From Thioclava marina (GTDB lineage: Bacteria > Pseudomonadota > Alphaproteobacteria > Rhodobacterales > Rhodobacteraceae), in assembly GCF_002020135.1 (NCBI RefSeq), contig NZ_MPZS01000001.1, positions 620,001 to 684,000 on the forward strand: a DNA stretch of 64,000 nucleotides, given 5' to 3'. The position numbers and the translations under genes were made by a program. Shown piece after piece: positions 1-8,555 of this stretch (positions are counted from its first letter, which is position 1; every line of letters begins with the position of its first letter). The notes below the pieces were generated by a model, which ran no database searches, was not told where the DNA came from, and saw only the letters and a list, made by a program, of their open reading frames with translations.

Positions 1-1
1 A

Positions 2-58
2 GCGGGGCTCAGCCTCGACAGTCAGGCCGTGACCGCTGTGCAGTCGCAGATGCAGTAA
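2..58 (+). CDS. C-terminal end of an upstream gene, possibly a PpiD/SurA-type peptidyl-prolyl isomerase
   Basis: The first bases hold an open frame of 18 codons ending in TAA at 56-58, whose last residues are AVTAVQSQMQ. Only the tail is present, so the product cannot be read directly. In many Rhodobacterales genomes the gene just before trpE encodes a SurA/PpiD-like periplasmic chaperone, and the short Gln-rich end is compatible with that, but the assignment rests on remembered gene order. The trpE ribosome site (AAGGAGG, 57-63) overlaps this stop codon, so the two genes are probably co-transcribed. Confidence 0.45.
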   Translation, partial: AGLSLDSQAVTAVQSQMQ

Positions 59-69
59 GGAGGCCCAAG

Positions 70-1581
70 GTGGTCGCTCTCTCCCCCTCCTTCGAGGAGT
101 TCGAGGCCCGCTGGGCCAAGGGTGAAAACCAGCTCGTCTATGCCCGGCTGGCGGCCGATCTCGACACGCCCGTCTCGCTGATGCTCAAGCTCGCCGAGGC
201 ACAGCCGAATTCCTTCATGCTGGAATCGGTCACCGGCGGCGAAGTGCGCGGGCGCTACTCGATCATCGGGATGAAGCCCGATGTGATCTGGGAATGCCGG
301 GGCGAGTGCGCGCGGATCAACCGCTCTGCGCGGTTTGACGAGACCTGGGAAGATCTGCCCGGCCACCCGTTCGAAAGCCTGCGGGCGCTGATCGCGGAAA
401 GCCGCATCGAGATGCCCGAAGGGCTGCCCGCTGCGGCGGCTGGCCTTTTCGGCTATCTCGGCTATGACACGATCCGGCTGGTCGAGAAGCTGCCGAACGT
501 GAATCCCGACCCGATCGGCGTGCCGGATGCGGTTCTGCTGCGCCCTTCGGTGGTGGCGGTGCTCGACGGGGTGAAGGGCGACGTGATCCTCTGCGCGCCC
601 GCCTTCCAGTCCTCGGGCCTGTCGGCACGCGCGGCCTATGCGCAGGCCGCCGAGCGGGTGTCCGACGCGCTGCGCGATCTCGACCGCACGCCGGTCGAAA
701 GCCGCGATCTGGGTGAGAGCCTTCAGGTCGGCGAGATGCGCTCGAACTTCACCAAGGAGGGCTACAAGGCCGCCGTGGAGAAGGCCAAGGAATATATCCG
801 CGCGGGCGACATCTTCCAGGTCGTCCCGGCGCAGCGCTGGTCGGCGGCATTCCCGCTGCCGCCCTTCGCGCTTTACCGCAGCCTGCGCCGCACCAACCCC
901 TCCCCCTTCATGTTCTTCCTGAACTTCGGGGGCTTCCAGATCGTCGGCGCGAGCCCCGAGATCCTCGTGCGCGTGCGCGAGGGCGAGGTGACGATCCGTC
1001 CGATCGCGGGCACCCGGCCGCGCGGGGCGACGCCCGCCGAGGACAAGGCGCTGGAAGAAGATCTCATGGCCGACAAGAAAGAGTTGGCCGAGCATCTGAT
1101 GCTGCTCGATCTGGGCCGCAACGATGTCGGGCGCGTGTCCAAGATCGGTTCGGTCCACCCGACCGAGAAGTTCATCATCGAGCGCTACAGCCACGTCATG
1201 CATATCGTCTCGAACGTGGTGGGCCAGCTGTCCGACGATCAGGACGCGCTCTCGGCGCTGCTGGCGGGCCTGCCTGCGGGCACCGTGTCGGGCGCACCGA
1301 AGGTCCGCGCGATGGAGATCATCGACGAGCTGGAGCCGGAGAAACGCGGCATCTATGGCGGCGGCGTGGGCTATTTCGCGGCCAATGGCGAGATGGACAT
1401 GTGCATCGCGCTGCGCACGGCCGTGGTGAAGGATCAGACGCTCTATATCCAGGCGGGCGGCGGCGTTGTCTATGACAGTGACCCCGAGGCCGAATGGATG
1501 GAGACGGTCAACAAGTCCAAGGCGCTGCGCAAGGCGGCCGAGGATGCTGGCCTCTTCGTGAAGTCGCGCGGCAACGGCTGA
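70..1581 (+). CDS. trpE: Anthranilate synthase component I
   Basis: Chorismate-binding subunit of anthranilate synthase, which with TrpG converts chorismate and glutamine to anthranilate, the first step of tryptophan synthesis. The 503 residues match the stand-alone TrpE length. The N-terminal domain has the LES motif (about 51-53) associated with tryptophan feedback. The C-terminal domain has PIAGTRPRG (about 311-319), LDLGRNDVGRV and AGTVSGAPKVRAMEIIDE (about 403-420). The start is GTG at 70, seven bases after a strong AAGGAGG. The glutaminase partner trpG is not adjacent: a minus-strand gene lies between them, and a terminator hairpin closes trpE at 1611. Confidence 0.97.
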   Translation: MVALSPSFEEFEARWAKGENQLVYARLAADLDTPVSLMLKLAEAQPNSFMLESVTGGEVRGRYSIIGMKPDVIWECRGECARINRSARFDETWEDLPGHPFESLRALIAESRIEMPEGLPAAAAGLFGYLGYDTIRLVEKLPNVNPDPIGVPDAVLLRPSVVAVLDGVKGDVILCAPAFQSSGLSARAAYAQAAERVSDALRDLDRTPVESRDLGESLQVGEMRSNFTKEGYKAAVEKAKEYIRAGDIFQVVPAQRWSAAFPLPPFALYRSLRRTNPSPFMFFLNFGGFQIVGASPEILVRVREGEVTIRPIAGTRPRGATPAEDKALEEDLMADKKELAEHLMLLDLGRNDVGRVSKIGSVHPTEKFIIERYSHVMHIVSNVVGQLSDDQDALSALLAGLPAGTVSGAPKVRAMEIIDELEPEKRGIYGGGVGYFAANGEMDMCIALRTAVVKDQTLYIQAGGGVVYDSDPEAEWMETVNKSKALRKAAEDAGLFVKSRGNG

Positions 1582-1610
1582 GACCGACAGGGCAGGCCGG
1601 AACGAAAAAT

Positions 1611-1641
1611 GGCCCGGAGCGCCGCGCTTCGGGCCGTTTTC
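1611..1641 (+). terminator. Rho-independent terminator of trpE
   Basis: A 10-bp stem (GGCCCGGAGC / GCTTCGGGCC, one G·T pair) with loop GCCGC is followed by GTTTTC. An A-run precedes it, so it may also stop minus-strand transcription from the convergent deacetylase-like gene. Confidence 0.8.
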
Positions 1642-1689
1642 TTGGGGTCATCGACCCTGCGAGGGCCTGTGCGTCTCGCTGCGACGCGC

Positions 1690-3396
1690 TCACTCGCTCG
1701 CGTCGGCCTGCCCTGCGACGCTTTTCAGCACCACCGCCGAAACCGGGGCCAGCGCGAACTTGCCCTGCTCGCCCGCATACCAGTCGTCGATCCCTTGCAG
1801 CGATTCCGGCCAGGCCGAGAGAACCACCACGACCTGCCCGTCGCGATCCGCCTCGAACCCCGCGCGCGAGAGCATCCGCGCAATCACCGGCGCCTTCTCG
1901 CGACCGCCATCGACCACCCGCCACGCCTGTGCATTCGGCAGCCCCGCCGATTGGGCGATCTGGTTGGCACTGTCGAAACCGATTTTCAGCGTCACGAGCC
2001 CCAGCCCGTCACGATCGAGCGCGGAGACCATCTGGCGCGCCAGCATCCGGTTGTTCTGAAACTCGGGTTGCGGGCGCTCGACCAGCGCGACGGCTTCGGG
2101 CAGCGCTTGTTTCCAGGCCTCGAGCGCGACCTCGAGATCCTCGGGGCCCGCGCCCTGCGGCAACGGGCCGGCAAGCATCGCCACCTCGTAGCCCGCCTTG
2201 CGGAAGATCTCGGCATCGCTGGCTGCGTTCTCTCGCGTCGGGTCGATCGCGATGGTCATCGGAAGGCCGGTCGCAGCGATCGTCTGCGCATCGAGTCCCC
2301 CTGCCCCCACGCCCGGATCGATCAGCACGATCGAGTAGAGCGGCTTGCCGGGCTCTTCGGTGAAGGGCGCGGCGTAGCGCTCAAGAGGGGTGAGGCTCGC
2401 GGGATCGGGCTGATCCGTCTCGGCCTCGGAAATTTGCGTCCCGTCGGGCGCCGAACCGCCGACCTGCGGCAGCCGGTCAACCACGACGCCGGGCGCGCTC
2501 TTGAAGCCCGCGATCTGCTTGCCGGGAAGGCTGGGCGTGTCGTCGAGCGTCAGGATGCGCGGCTTGGTGCGCGGGGCGTCCGGTGCGGAAGGCGGTTCGC
2601 TCGCCATCTCCGGCGGTGCTTCGTCGGACGGTGCCATGTCGGGCATCAAAGCCGGCGCGTCGGGCAGCGCAGGCATCGGCGCGGGCGCCCCGGCCAGTTG
2701 CGTGCCATCATCCGCAGCGGAGGGCGGCATCTGGGGGACAGGCTGGGGCATCCGTCCGCGCCCGTTCTGGCCAGCCCCGCTGACAGTGGCCAGAGGCACT
2801 TCGCCATCAACCGCCCCGCTCGCGACCTCCGCGCCGATATCGGCATCGGCCAGAGGCTCGGGCGGGATTCCCTGCGCGCCGCTCGGCGCGGGGGAAGCCG
2901 CGACGATTTCCCCGGTGACGTCAGGTGCGGAAGCAGGTGCGAGCGCGGGGGCCTCAACCTCGCCGGGTGGCGGCACCGGGACGGGCTGTTCGGGGGCGAC
3001 CGGCTCTGCCAGCGCCACTTTCGCGTCTTCCGGCGCGGGCGGGGCCTCGGGCATCTCGGGCGCGGCCTCGGGGCGCGCGGCAGGTTCGGTCCCGCCGATC
3101 TGCGGCGGAGGCGCAAGACTGGGTTGGCTGAGGGGCGCACGCGGCGAGGCGGTGGGGGCGCTGAGCGGCGCGCCAGCCGGGCTCGGCATCGCAGGTGTGC
3201 GGTCGCTCGGAGCAGGCGCCTGCTCATTTTCCTTGGGCGGAATCTCCGCGCCGGAGGTCTCAGGTGCGGAGGACGCCGCGATCTTCACGTCCTGCCCGGG
3301 CTCTTGCGGCACGGGGAAGATCAGTGACAACAGGCCCAAACCGAACACCGCGACCAGCCCACCCGTTACGATCCCCTTGATCACAGAACGCATCAT
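1690..3396 (-). CDS. Divergent polysaccharide deacetylase (YibQ-like) membrane-anchored protein
   Basis: A membrane helix near the N terminus ([19 protein letters not shown]) is followed by a Pro/Ala/Glu-rich low-complexity region of roughly 280 residues. The last 240 residues resemble the divergent polysaccharide deacetylase family (DUF610/YibQ): [32 protein letters not shown]. The family has a NodB-like fold but often lacks the metal triad, and its reaction is unknown. I chose the ATG at 3396 (a second ATG follows at 3393) because GGAGACAG lies upstream and an upstream extension would be basic and non-conserved. It lies antisense between trpE and trpG, an arrangement I recall from other Rhodobacterales. 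Confidence 0.82.
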   Translation of the reverse strand: MMRSVIKGIVTGGLVAVFGLGLLSLIFPVPQEPGQDVKIAASSAPETSGAEIPPKENEQAPAPSDRTPAMPSPAGAPLSAPTASPRAPLSQPSLAPPPQIGGTEPAARPEAAPEMPEAPPAPEDAKVALAEPVAPEQPVPVPPPGEVEAPALAPASAPDVTGEIVAASPAPSGAQGIPPEPLADADIGAEVASGAVDGEVPLATVSGAGQNGRGRMPQPVPQMPPSAADDGTQLAGAPAPMPALPDAPALMPDMAPSDEAPPEMASEPPSAPDAPRTKPRILTLDDTPSLPGKQIAGFKSAPGVVVDRLPQVGGSAPDGTQISEAETDQPDPASLTPLERYAAPFTEEPGKPLYSIVLIDPGVGAGGLDAQTIAATGLPMTIAIDPTRENAASDAEIFRKAGYEVAMLAGPLPQGAGPEDLEVALEAWKQALPEAVALVERPQPEFQNNRMLARQMVSALDRDGLGLVTLKIGFDSANQIAQSAGLPNAQAWRVVDGGREKAPVIARMLSRAGFEADRDGQVVVVLSAWPESLQGIDDWYAGEQGKFALAPVSAVVLKSVAGQADASE

Positions 3397-3560
3397 CTGC
3401 CTGTCTCCACACTGCGCGCCGCTTTTGGATTGCGGCTTTTTACCGGGTGACTGCCCTTGACCCCGGCCCTTCGCTGATAGCATCTATAGCCCGACCCGAG
3501 CCCCGGTTCACCCCCATTCTGGCGGGGTTATCCCGGGGGACACAAGCGAAAGGCCCGGCC

Positions 3561-4154
3561 ATGCTGCTGCTCATCGATAATTATGACAGCTTTACCTATA
3601 ACTTGGTGCATTATTTTGGCGAGCTGGGCGCCGATGTGAAGGTTTGGCGTAACGATGCGCTCAATGTGCAGGAAGCGATGGGGATGGGTGCCGAGGCGAT
3701 CGTGCTCTCGCCCGGGCCTTGCGATCCCGATCAGGCGGGCATCTGCCTGCCGCTGACGCTGGCGGCCGCCGAGGCGAAACTGCCGCTCTTCGGCGTATGT
3801 CTGGGCCATCAGACCATCGGTCAGGCATTTGGCGGCAAGGTCGTTCGCGCTTCCGAGATCGTGCATGGCAAGATGGGCGAGATCCACCACGAGGGCAAAG
3901 GTGTCTTCGCCGGCCTGCCCTCGCCCTTGAGCGCCACGCGCTACCACTCGCTGGTGGTCGAGCGCGAGAGCCTGCCCGATTGCCTCGAGATCACCGCCGA
4001 GCTGGCGGACGGCACGATCATGGGGCTGCGTCACCGCGAGCTGCCGATCGAAGGCGTGCAGTTCCACCCCGAATCCATCGCCTCCGAGCACGGCCACGCC
4101 ATGCTCAAGACCTTTCTGACAGAGGCAGGCGTGAGCCTGAAGGTGCCCGCATGA
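3561..4154 (+). CDS. trpG: Anthranilate synthase component II (glutamine amidotransferase)
   Basis: Class I glutamine amidotransferase subunit that supplies ammonia to TrpE. At 197 residues it is full length. It begins [15 protein letters not shown], a hallmark of TrpG/PabA; the nucleophilic Cys lies in [15 protein letters not shown] and the His/Glu pair in [10 protein letters not shown]. The open frame extends upstream to 3447, but homology begins at the ATG at 3561, preceded by GAAAGG. The stop overlaps the trpD start in ATGA (4151-4154), indicating translational coupling. It could also serve PabB, as is known for some bacteria. Confidence 0.96.
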   Translation: MLLLIDNYDSFTYNLVHYFGELGADVKVWRNDALNVQEAMGMGAEAIVLSPGPCDPDQAGICLPLTLAAAEAKLPLFGVCLGHQTIGQAFGGKVVRASEIVHGKMGEIHHEGKGVFAGLPSPLSATRYHSLVVERESLPDCLEITAELADGTIMGLRHRELPIEGVQFHPESIASEHGHAMLKTFLTEAGVSLKVPA

Positions 4155-5179
4155 CCATGAGCGAAGCGATGAAGCCGCTGATCTTCGCGGCCTCCGAAGG
4201 CCCGCTGAGCCGCGCGCAGGCCGAGATGGCCTTTGAAATCCTGTTCAACGGCGAAGCCTCGCCCGCGCAGATCGGCGGTTTGCTGATGGCGCTGCGGGCA
4301 CGCGGGGAATCCGTGTCGGAATATGCCGCCGCCGCCGCCGCGATGCGCGCCAAATGCGTGCCGGTCAAAGCGCCCGAGGGGGCGATCGACATCGTGGGCA
4401 CGGGCGGCGACGGGATGCACACGCTCAACATCTCGACCGCGACGGCCTTCGTCGTGGCGGGCGCGGGCGTGCCGGTCGCGAAACACGGCAACCGCGCGGC
4501 CTCGTCGCGCTCGGGCACCGCGGATGTGCAATCGGAGCTTGGCATCGACGTGATGGCGGGTCCGGAGGCGACCGAGCGCGGTCTGGCCGAGGCGAATATC
4601 GGCTTCATGATGGCGCAGATTCACCACCCGGCGATGCGCCATGTCATGCCGGTGCGGCTGGAGCTGGGCTGCAAGACGATCTTCAACATCCTCGGGCCGC
4701 TCACCAACCCCGCGGGCGTCAAGCGCCAGCTGACCGGGGCGTTTGCGCCCGACCTGATCTTCCCGATGGCCGAGACGCTGCAGATGCTGGGCTCCGAGAA
4801 GGCGTGGCTCGTGCATGGCTCGGACGGGACCGACGAGATCACCATCTGCGGCACGACCGAGGTGGCGGCGCTGGAGAACGGCCGGATCGAGTCGCTGCAG
4901 ATCCACCCAGAGGATGCGGGCCTGCCCGTGCATCCGTTCAAGGATCTGGTCGGCGGCACGCCGGCCGAGAACGCGGCCGCCCTGCGCGCGCTGATGGCGG
5001 GCGAGGCTTCGGCTTACCGCGATGCGGTGCTGCTGAATGCGGCGGCCGCGCTGGTGGTGGCCGACAAGGTCTCGGACTTGAAAGCCGGGGCCGAGATGGC
5101 CGCCGAAAGCATCGACAGCGGAAAGGCAAAAACCGCGCTGGAGACGCTCGCGAAGATCACCCAGGAGGTCGCCGGATGA
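4151..5179 (+). CDS. trpD: Anthranilate phosphoribosyltransferase
   Basis: Transfers the phosphoribosyl group of PRPP to anthranilate, the second committed step of tryptophan synthesis. The 342 residues fit the family. It carries the PRPP loop GTGGDG, the [16 protein letters not shown] segment that binds anthranilate and Mg-PRPP, and [11 protein letters not shown]. The start ATG at 4151 overlaps the trpG stop, and its own stop overlaps the trpC ATG at 5176 (ATGA). A longer in-frame opening to 3719 is antisense-like extension inside trpG and was not used. The PRPP donor is made by prs, at the far end of this window. Confidence 0.96.
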   Translation: MTMSEAMKPLIFAASEGPLSRAQAEMAFEILFNGEASPAQIGGLLMALRARGESVSEYAAAAAAMRAKCVPVKAPEGAIDIVGTGGDGMHTLNISTATAFVVAGAGVPVAKHGNRAASSRSGTADVQSELGIDVMAGPEATERGLAEANIGFMMAQIHHPAMRHVMPVRLELGCKTIFNILGPLTNPAGVKRQLTGAFAPDLIFPMAETLQMLGSEKAWLVHGSDGTDEITICGTTEVAALENGRIESLQIHPEDAGLPVHPFKDLVGGTPAENAAALRALMAGEASAYRDAVLLNAAAALVVADKVSDLKAGAEMAAESIDSGKAKTALETLAKITQEVAG

Positions 5180-5973
5180 GCACGATCCTCGACAAGATCA
5201 AGGCCTACAAGCTCGAAGAGATCAAAGCGGCCAAGGCCGCGCGCCCGCTTGCGGAGGTCGAGGCTGAGGCCAAGGCCCAGGCCCCCACGCGGGGGTTCGC
5301 CGATGCCCTTACCGCCAAGGCCGAAGCCGGTTACGGGCTGATCGCCGAGATCAAGAAAGCCTCGCCCTCGAAAGGGTTGATCCGCCCCGATTTCGATCCG
5401 CCCGCGCTGGCGAAAGCCTATGAGCAAGGTGGCGCGGCCTGCCTGTCGGTGCTGACCGACACGCCCTCGTTCCAGGGTGCGCCCGAGTTCCTGACAGCGG
5501 CGCGCGCGGCCTGCTCGCTGCCCGCTTTGCGCAAGGATTTCCTCTACGACACCTATCAAGTCGCGGAAGCCCGCGCCTGGGGCGCCGACTGCATCCTGAT
5601 CATCATGGCCTCGGTCGAGGATGCTCTGGCCGCCGAGCTGGAAGACGCGGCGTTTGGCTGGGGCATGGATGTGCTGGTCGAGGTACATGACGCCGAGGAG
5701 ACCGAGCGCGCACTCAAGCATCTCAAGTCGCCCCTCGTCGGCGTGAATAACCGCAATCTCAAGACCTTCGAGGTCACTCTTGATGTGACCCGCCAGCTTG
5801 CGCCGACGATCCTCGCCGAAGGCCGCGACCTCGTTTGCGAAAGCGGCATCTTCACGCAAGAGGACATGGCCGCGATGGCCGAGGTCGGCGCGCGCCGCTT
5901 CCTGATCGGCGAGAGCCTGATGCGGCAGGATGACGTCGCGGGCGCCACCGCAAAGCTGCTGGAGGTCGCATGA
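5176..5973 (+). CDS. trpC: Indole-3-glycerol phosphate synthase
   Basis: Closes carboxyphenylaminodeoxyribulose phosphate to indole-3-glycerol phosphate. A (βα)8 barrel of 265 residues with the usual motifs: [19 protein letters not shown] (catalytic Lys), [24 protein letters not shown] and CESGI. It is monofunctional, with no TrpF domain. GGAGG precedes the ATG at 5176, and start and stop overlap trpD and moaC by ATGA, so trpGDC-moaC-moeA read as one tightly coupled operon. Confidence 0.97.
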   Translation: MSTILDKIKAYKLEEIKAAKAARPLAEVEAEAKAQAPTRGFADALTAKAEAGYGLIAEIKKASPSKGLIRPDFDPPALAKAYEQGGAACLSVLTDTPSFQGAPEFLTAARAACSLPALRKDFLYDTYQVAEARAWGADCILIIMASVEDALAAELEDAAFGWGMDVLVEVHDAEETERALKHLKSPLVGVNNRNLKTFEVTLDVTRQLAPTILAEGRDLVCESGIFTQEDMAAMAEVGARRFLIGESLMRQDDVAGATAKLLEVA

Positions 5974-6455
5974 GCCTGTCACATTTCGATGATGCGGGTC
6001 AGGCCCATATGGTCGATGTCTCCGACAAGGAGGTGACCGACCGCATTGCCGTGGCCGAAGGGCGCGTGGTGATGAAGCCCGAGACGCTGGCCTATGTGCT
6101 GCAGGGCACCGCGAAGAAGGGCGACGTGCTGGGCATCGCGCGGATCGCGGGGATAATGGCGGCGAAGAAGACCGCCGATCTGATCCCGCTGTGTCACCCG
6201 TTGCCCATCACCAAGGTCACGCTCGATCTGGAGCCCGACGAGAGCCTGCCGGGCGTGAATATCCGCGCGACGGTGAAGACCTCGGGCCAGACGGGCGTCG
6301 AGATGGAGGCGCTGACCGCCGTATCGGCAGCGGCGCTGACGGTCTATGACATGCTCAAAGCGGTCGAGAAATCCATGCAGATCGAGGGCATCCGCGTCGT
6401 GCTGAAAGACGGCGGCAAGTCCGGGAGATATGAGGCCGAAGGGAGCGCGTCATGA
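5970..6455 (+). CDS. moaC: Cyclic pyranopterin monophosphate synthase
   Basis: With MoaA this enzyme makes cyclic pyranopterin monophosphate, the first intermediate of molybdenum cofactor. The 161 residues include [12 protein letters not shown], the conserved Cys-His segment, and [17 protein letters not shown], the dimer and active-site helix. The ATG overlaps the trpC stop (ATGA) and the stop overlaps the moeA ATG at 6452. Coupling of Moco genes to trp genes is common in Rhodobacterales. A plausible consumer in this window is the Moco enzyme SoxC. Confidence 0.96.
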   Translation: MSLSHFDDAGQAHMVDVSDKEVTDRIAVAEGRVVMKPETLAYVLQGTAKKGDVLGIARIAGIMAAKKTADLIPLCHPLPITKVTLDLEPDESLPGVNIRATVKTSGQTGVEMEALTAVSAAALTVYDMLKAVEKSMQIEGIRVVLKDGGKSGRYEAEGSAS

Positions 6456-7642
6456 GCTTGCTACCCGTCGAAGAGGCGCTGGAGAAGGTTCTGGCACTGG
6501 TCGAACCGCTCGGTACCGAGGTTGTGCCGCTGCGCGCAGCCGTCGGCCGGGTCATGGCCGAGCCCACAACGGCGCGGCTGACCCAGCCCCCGTTCTCGGC
6601 CTCGGCGATGGATGGCTACTGGATCGACGTGGCCGATCACCTGCCCGGCGCGGTGCTCAGGGTCGAGGGCGAGGCCGCGGCCGGTCGCGCCTATGCGGGT
6701 ACGCCCACGCCCGGTCAAGCCGTGCGCATCTTCACCGGCGCACCTGTGCCCGGGCCGAGTGGCGTGGTGGTCTTGCAGGAAAACGTCACCCGCGAGGGCG
6801 ACATGATTACCCTGCCGCAACAGCTTGAAACCCATGACAATATCCGTCCCCAAGGTCAGGATTTCGCGCAAGGCGAGAGCTTTTGCCCCGAGCGCCCGCT
6901 GACGGCGCGCGATCTGGGGCTGCTGGCGGCGATGAATGTCTCGGAAGTCACCGTACGCCGCCGTCCCGTCGTGGCGATCATCGCGACGGGCGACGAACTG
7001 GTCATGCCGGGTGAGGAACCGGGCCCGGACCAGATCATCTGCTCCAACAGCTTCATCATCGCGGCGTTGGCCGAGCGCATGGGCGCCGAGGCGCGGATGC
7101 TGCCGATCGCACGCGATGACCGTGACAGTCTGCGCACCGTGTTCGAACTGGCGAAAGGCGCGGATCTCGTGGTGACCTCGGGTGGCGCCTCGGTCGGCGC
7201 GCATGATTTGGTGGGAGAGGTCGCCGAAGAGCTGGGCCTCGAGCGCAGCTTCTGGAAGATCGCGATGCGCCCGGGCAAGCCGCTGATGGCGGGGCGCATG
7301 GGAGACGCGGCAATGCTTGGTCTTCCTGGGAACCCCGTCTCGGCCACGGTCTGCGCCGAACTGTTCCTGCGCCCGATGCTGCGCAAGCTTGCCGGCCTGC
7401 CACCCGAGAGCCGGGTGCAGAAAGCCGAACTGGCGACGGATAGCGGACCGACCGGCCCGCGCACGCATTACATGCGCGCCACGCTTGAGCCGGGTCACCC
7501 CCTGCCCCGCGTCACGCCCTTCGACAACCAGGACTCGGCGATGCTCAGCATCCTGTCGCAAGCCGATTGCCTGCTGATCCGCCCCTTGGGCGACGGACCC
7601 CGCAAAGCTGGGGACACCGTCGAAATTCTGCCGCTGGACTGA
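6452..7642 (+). CDS. moeA: Molybdopterin molybdenumtransferase
   Basis: Inserts molybdenum into adenylylated molybdopterin. The 396 residues hold the N-terminal MoeA domain ([10 protein letters not shown], about 48-57), the MoCF-like domain with [19 protein letters not shown] and LPGNPVSA, and a C-terminal β-barrel domain. The start overlaps moaC. It is the last gene of the trpGDC-moaC-moeA run; lexA follows after 89 bases with its own promoter. No obvious terminator lies in the gap, so some read-through into lexA is possible. Confidence 0.96.
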   Translation: MSLLPVEEALEKVLALVEPLGTEVVPLRAAVGRVMAEPTTARLTQPPFSASAMDGYWIDVADHLPGAVLRVEGEAAAGRAYAGTPTPGQAVRIFTGAPVPGPSGVVVLQENVTREGDMITLPQQLETHDNIRPQGQDFAQGESFCPERPLTARDLGLLAAMNVSEVTVRRRPVVAIIATGDELVMPGEEPGPDQIICSNSFIIAALAERMGAEARMLPIARDDRDSLRTVFELAKGADLVVTSGGASVGAHDLVGEVAEELGLERSFWKIAMRPGKPLMAGRMGDAAMLGLPGNPVSATVCAELFLRPMLRKLAGLPPESRVQKAELATDSGPTGPRTHYMRATLEPGHPLPRVTPFDNQDSAMLSILSQADCLLIRPLGDGPRKAGDTVEILPLD

Positions 7643-7659
7643 GCAAAGCACGCCGAGCG

Positions 7660-7699
7660 TTGACAGGCGCCGTGAACAAGGATAGAACAATCCTTGAAC
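7660..7699 (+). promoter_or_regulatory. lexA promoter with three phased LexA half-sites
   Basis: TTGACA (7660-7665) and TAGAAC (7683-7688), 17 bases apart, form a good vegetative promoter. GAAC occurs at 7674, 7685 and 7696, each separated by exactly seven bases, so the 11-bp period repeats three times. Read on the minus strand this is GTTC-N7-GTTC-N7-GTTC. GTTC-N7-GTTC is the known LexA box of Rhodobacter and relatives. The middle copy overlaps the -10 element, which fits autorepression. Confidence 0.85.
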
Positions 7700-7731
7700 A
7701 TAGGCCCTGATCCGGCAGCGGAGGACCGTGC

Positions 7732-8445
7732 ATGCTGACACGCAAGCAATTGGAATTGCTCGAATTCATTCAGAAACGAATGATGAAGGACGGTGTTCCG
7801 CCTTCTTTTGACGAGATGAAAGACGCGCTGGATCTGCGCTCGAAATCGGGCATTCACCGGCTGATCACGGCACTGGAAGAGCGCGGCTTCATTCGTCGCC
7901 TCGCCCATCGCGCCCGCGCGATCGAAATCGTGAAGCTGCCCGAGGCCCTGGAAAAGAAGCTCGGCGCGCCTGTGGGCAGCGAAGGCGGCTTCGCGCCGCA
8001 GGTGATCAAGGGCGACAAGGTCGACCCGCCGCGCAATGCGATTCCGGTGGAAGCGGTCCACGCGATGGAACTGCCCGTGATGGGCCGGATCGCCGCCGGC
8101 GTCCCGATCGAGGCGATCTCTGAAGTGTCGCACCATGTCGCCGTTCCCGGCTCCATGCTGGGCGGACGCGGTGAGCATTATGCACTTGAAGTCAAGGGCG
8201 ACTCGATGATCGAGGCGGGGATCAACGATGGCGATATCGTGGTGATCCGCGAGCAAGGGTCGGCGGAAAACGGCGATATTGTCGTGGCGCTGGTCGAAGG
8301 GCATGAGGCGACGCTGAAGCGGTTCTATCGCCGCAACGGGATGATCGCGCTGGAGGCGGCAAACCCGGCTTACGAGACACGGCTCTTGCGCGACGATCAG
8401 GTTCGGGTCCAGGGACGCCTCGTGGGGCTGATCCGCAGCTATTGA
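7732..8445 (+). CDS. lexA: SOS repressor LexA
   Basis: Transcriptional repressor of the DNA-damage response that cleaves itself when stimulated by RecA. The N-terminal winged helix begins [14 protein letters not shown]. The scissile Ala-Gly is in [12 protein letters not shown]; the catalytic Ser is in [15 protein letters not shown] and the Lys in EATLKRF. At 237 residues it has the alphaproteobacterial length, longer than the 202 of E. coli, with an extended linker between DNA-binding and protease domains. It is transcribed from the promoter carrying three LexA half-sites and ends at a strong terminator. Confidence 0.96.
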   Translation: MLTRKQLELLEFIQKRMMKDGVPPSFDEMKDALDLRSKSGIHRLITALEERGFIRRLAHRARAIEIVKLPEALEKKLGAPVGSEGGFAPQVIKGDKVDPPRNAIPVEAVHAMELPVMGRIAAGVPIEAISEVSHHVAVPGSMLGGRGEHYALEVKGDSMIEAGINDGDIVVIREQGSAENGDIVVALVEGHEATLKRFYRRNGMIALEAANPAYETRLLRDDQVRVQGRLVGLIRSY

Positions 8446-8466
8446 GGGCTCGACCCGTCAAGATGA

Positions 8467-8490
8467 GGGCGTCCTGCGGGGCGCCCTTTT
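8467..8490 (+). terminator. Rho-independent terminator of lexA
   Basis: An 8-bp stem GGGCGTCC / GGGCGCCC with loop TGCG is followed by TTTT. The same stem sequence recurs as the terminator of the superoxide dismutase gene at 61108-61132. Confidence 0.85.
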
Positions 8491-8516
8491 CTGTTGCCGG
8501 GGGCCGCGAAGGCGGT

Positions 8517-8552
8517 GTGCCTTCCTCCGGCGGGAATATTTTTCCAAGTCGA
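8517..8552 (+). repeat. Partial intergenic repeat with CTTCCTCCGG...AATATTTTT core
   Basis: CCTTCCTCCGGCGGGAATATTTTTCC shares the CTTCCTCCGG block and an ATATTT core with the longer element at 56926-56992. It lies between the lexA terminator and the comEC stop codon and precedes no start codon. It may be a diverged or truncated member of that repeat family. Confidence 0.4.
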
Positions 8553-8555
8553 AAT

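Noticed and set aside
22-1203. A 393-codon minus-strand open frame opposite trpE
   Set aside because: Shadow of trpE; no recognisable motif and antisense to a well-supported gene.
1609-3327. A 572-codon plus-strand open frame across the deacetylase-like gene
   Set aside because: Arg-rich antisense shadow of the minus-strand gene with its membrane helix and family motifs; it also begins inside the trpE terminator.
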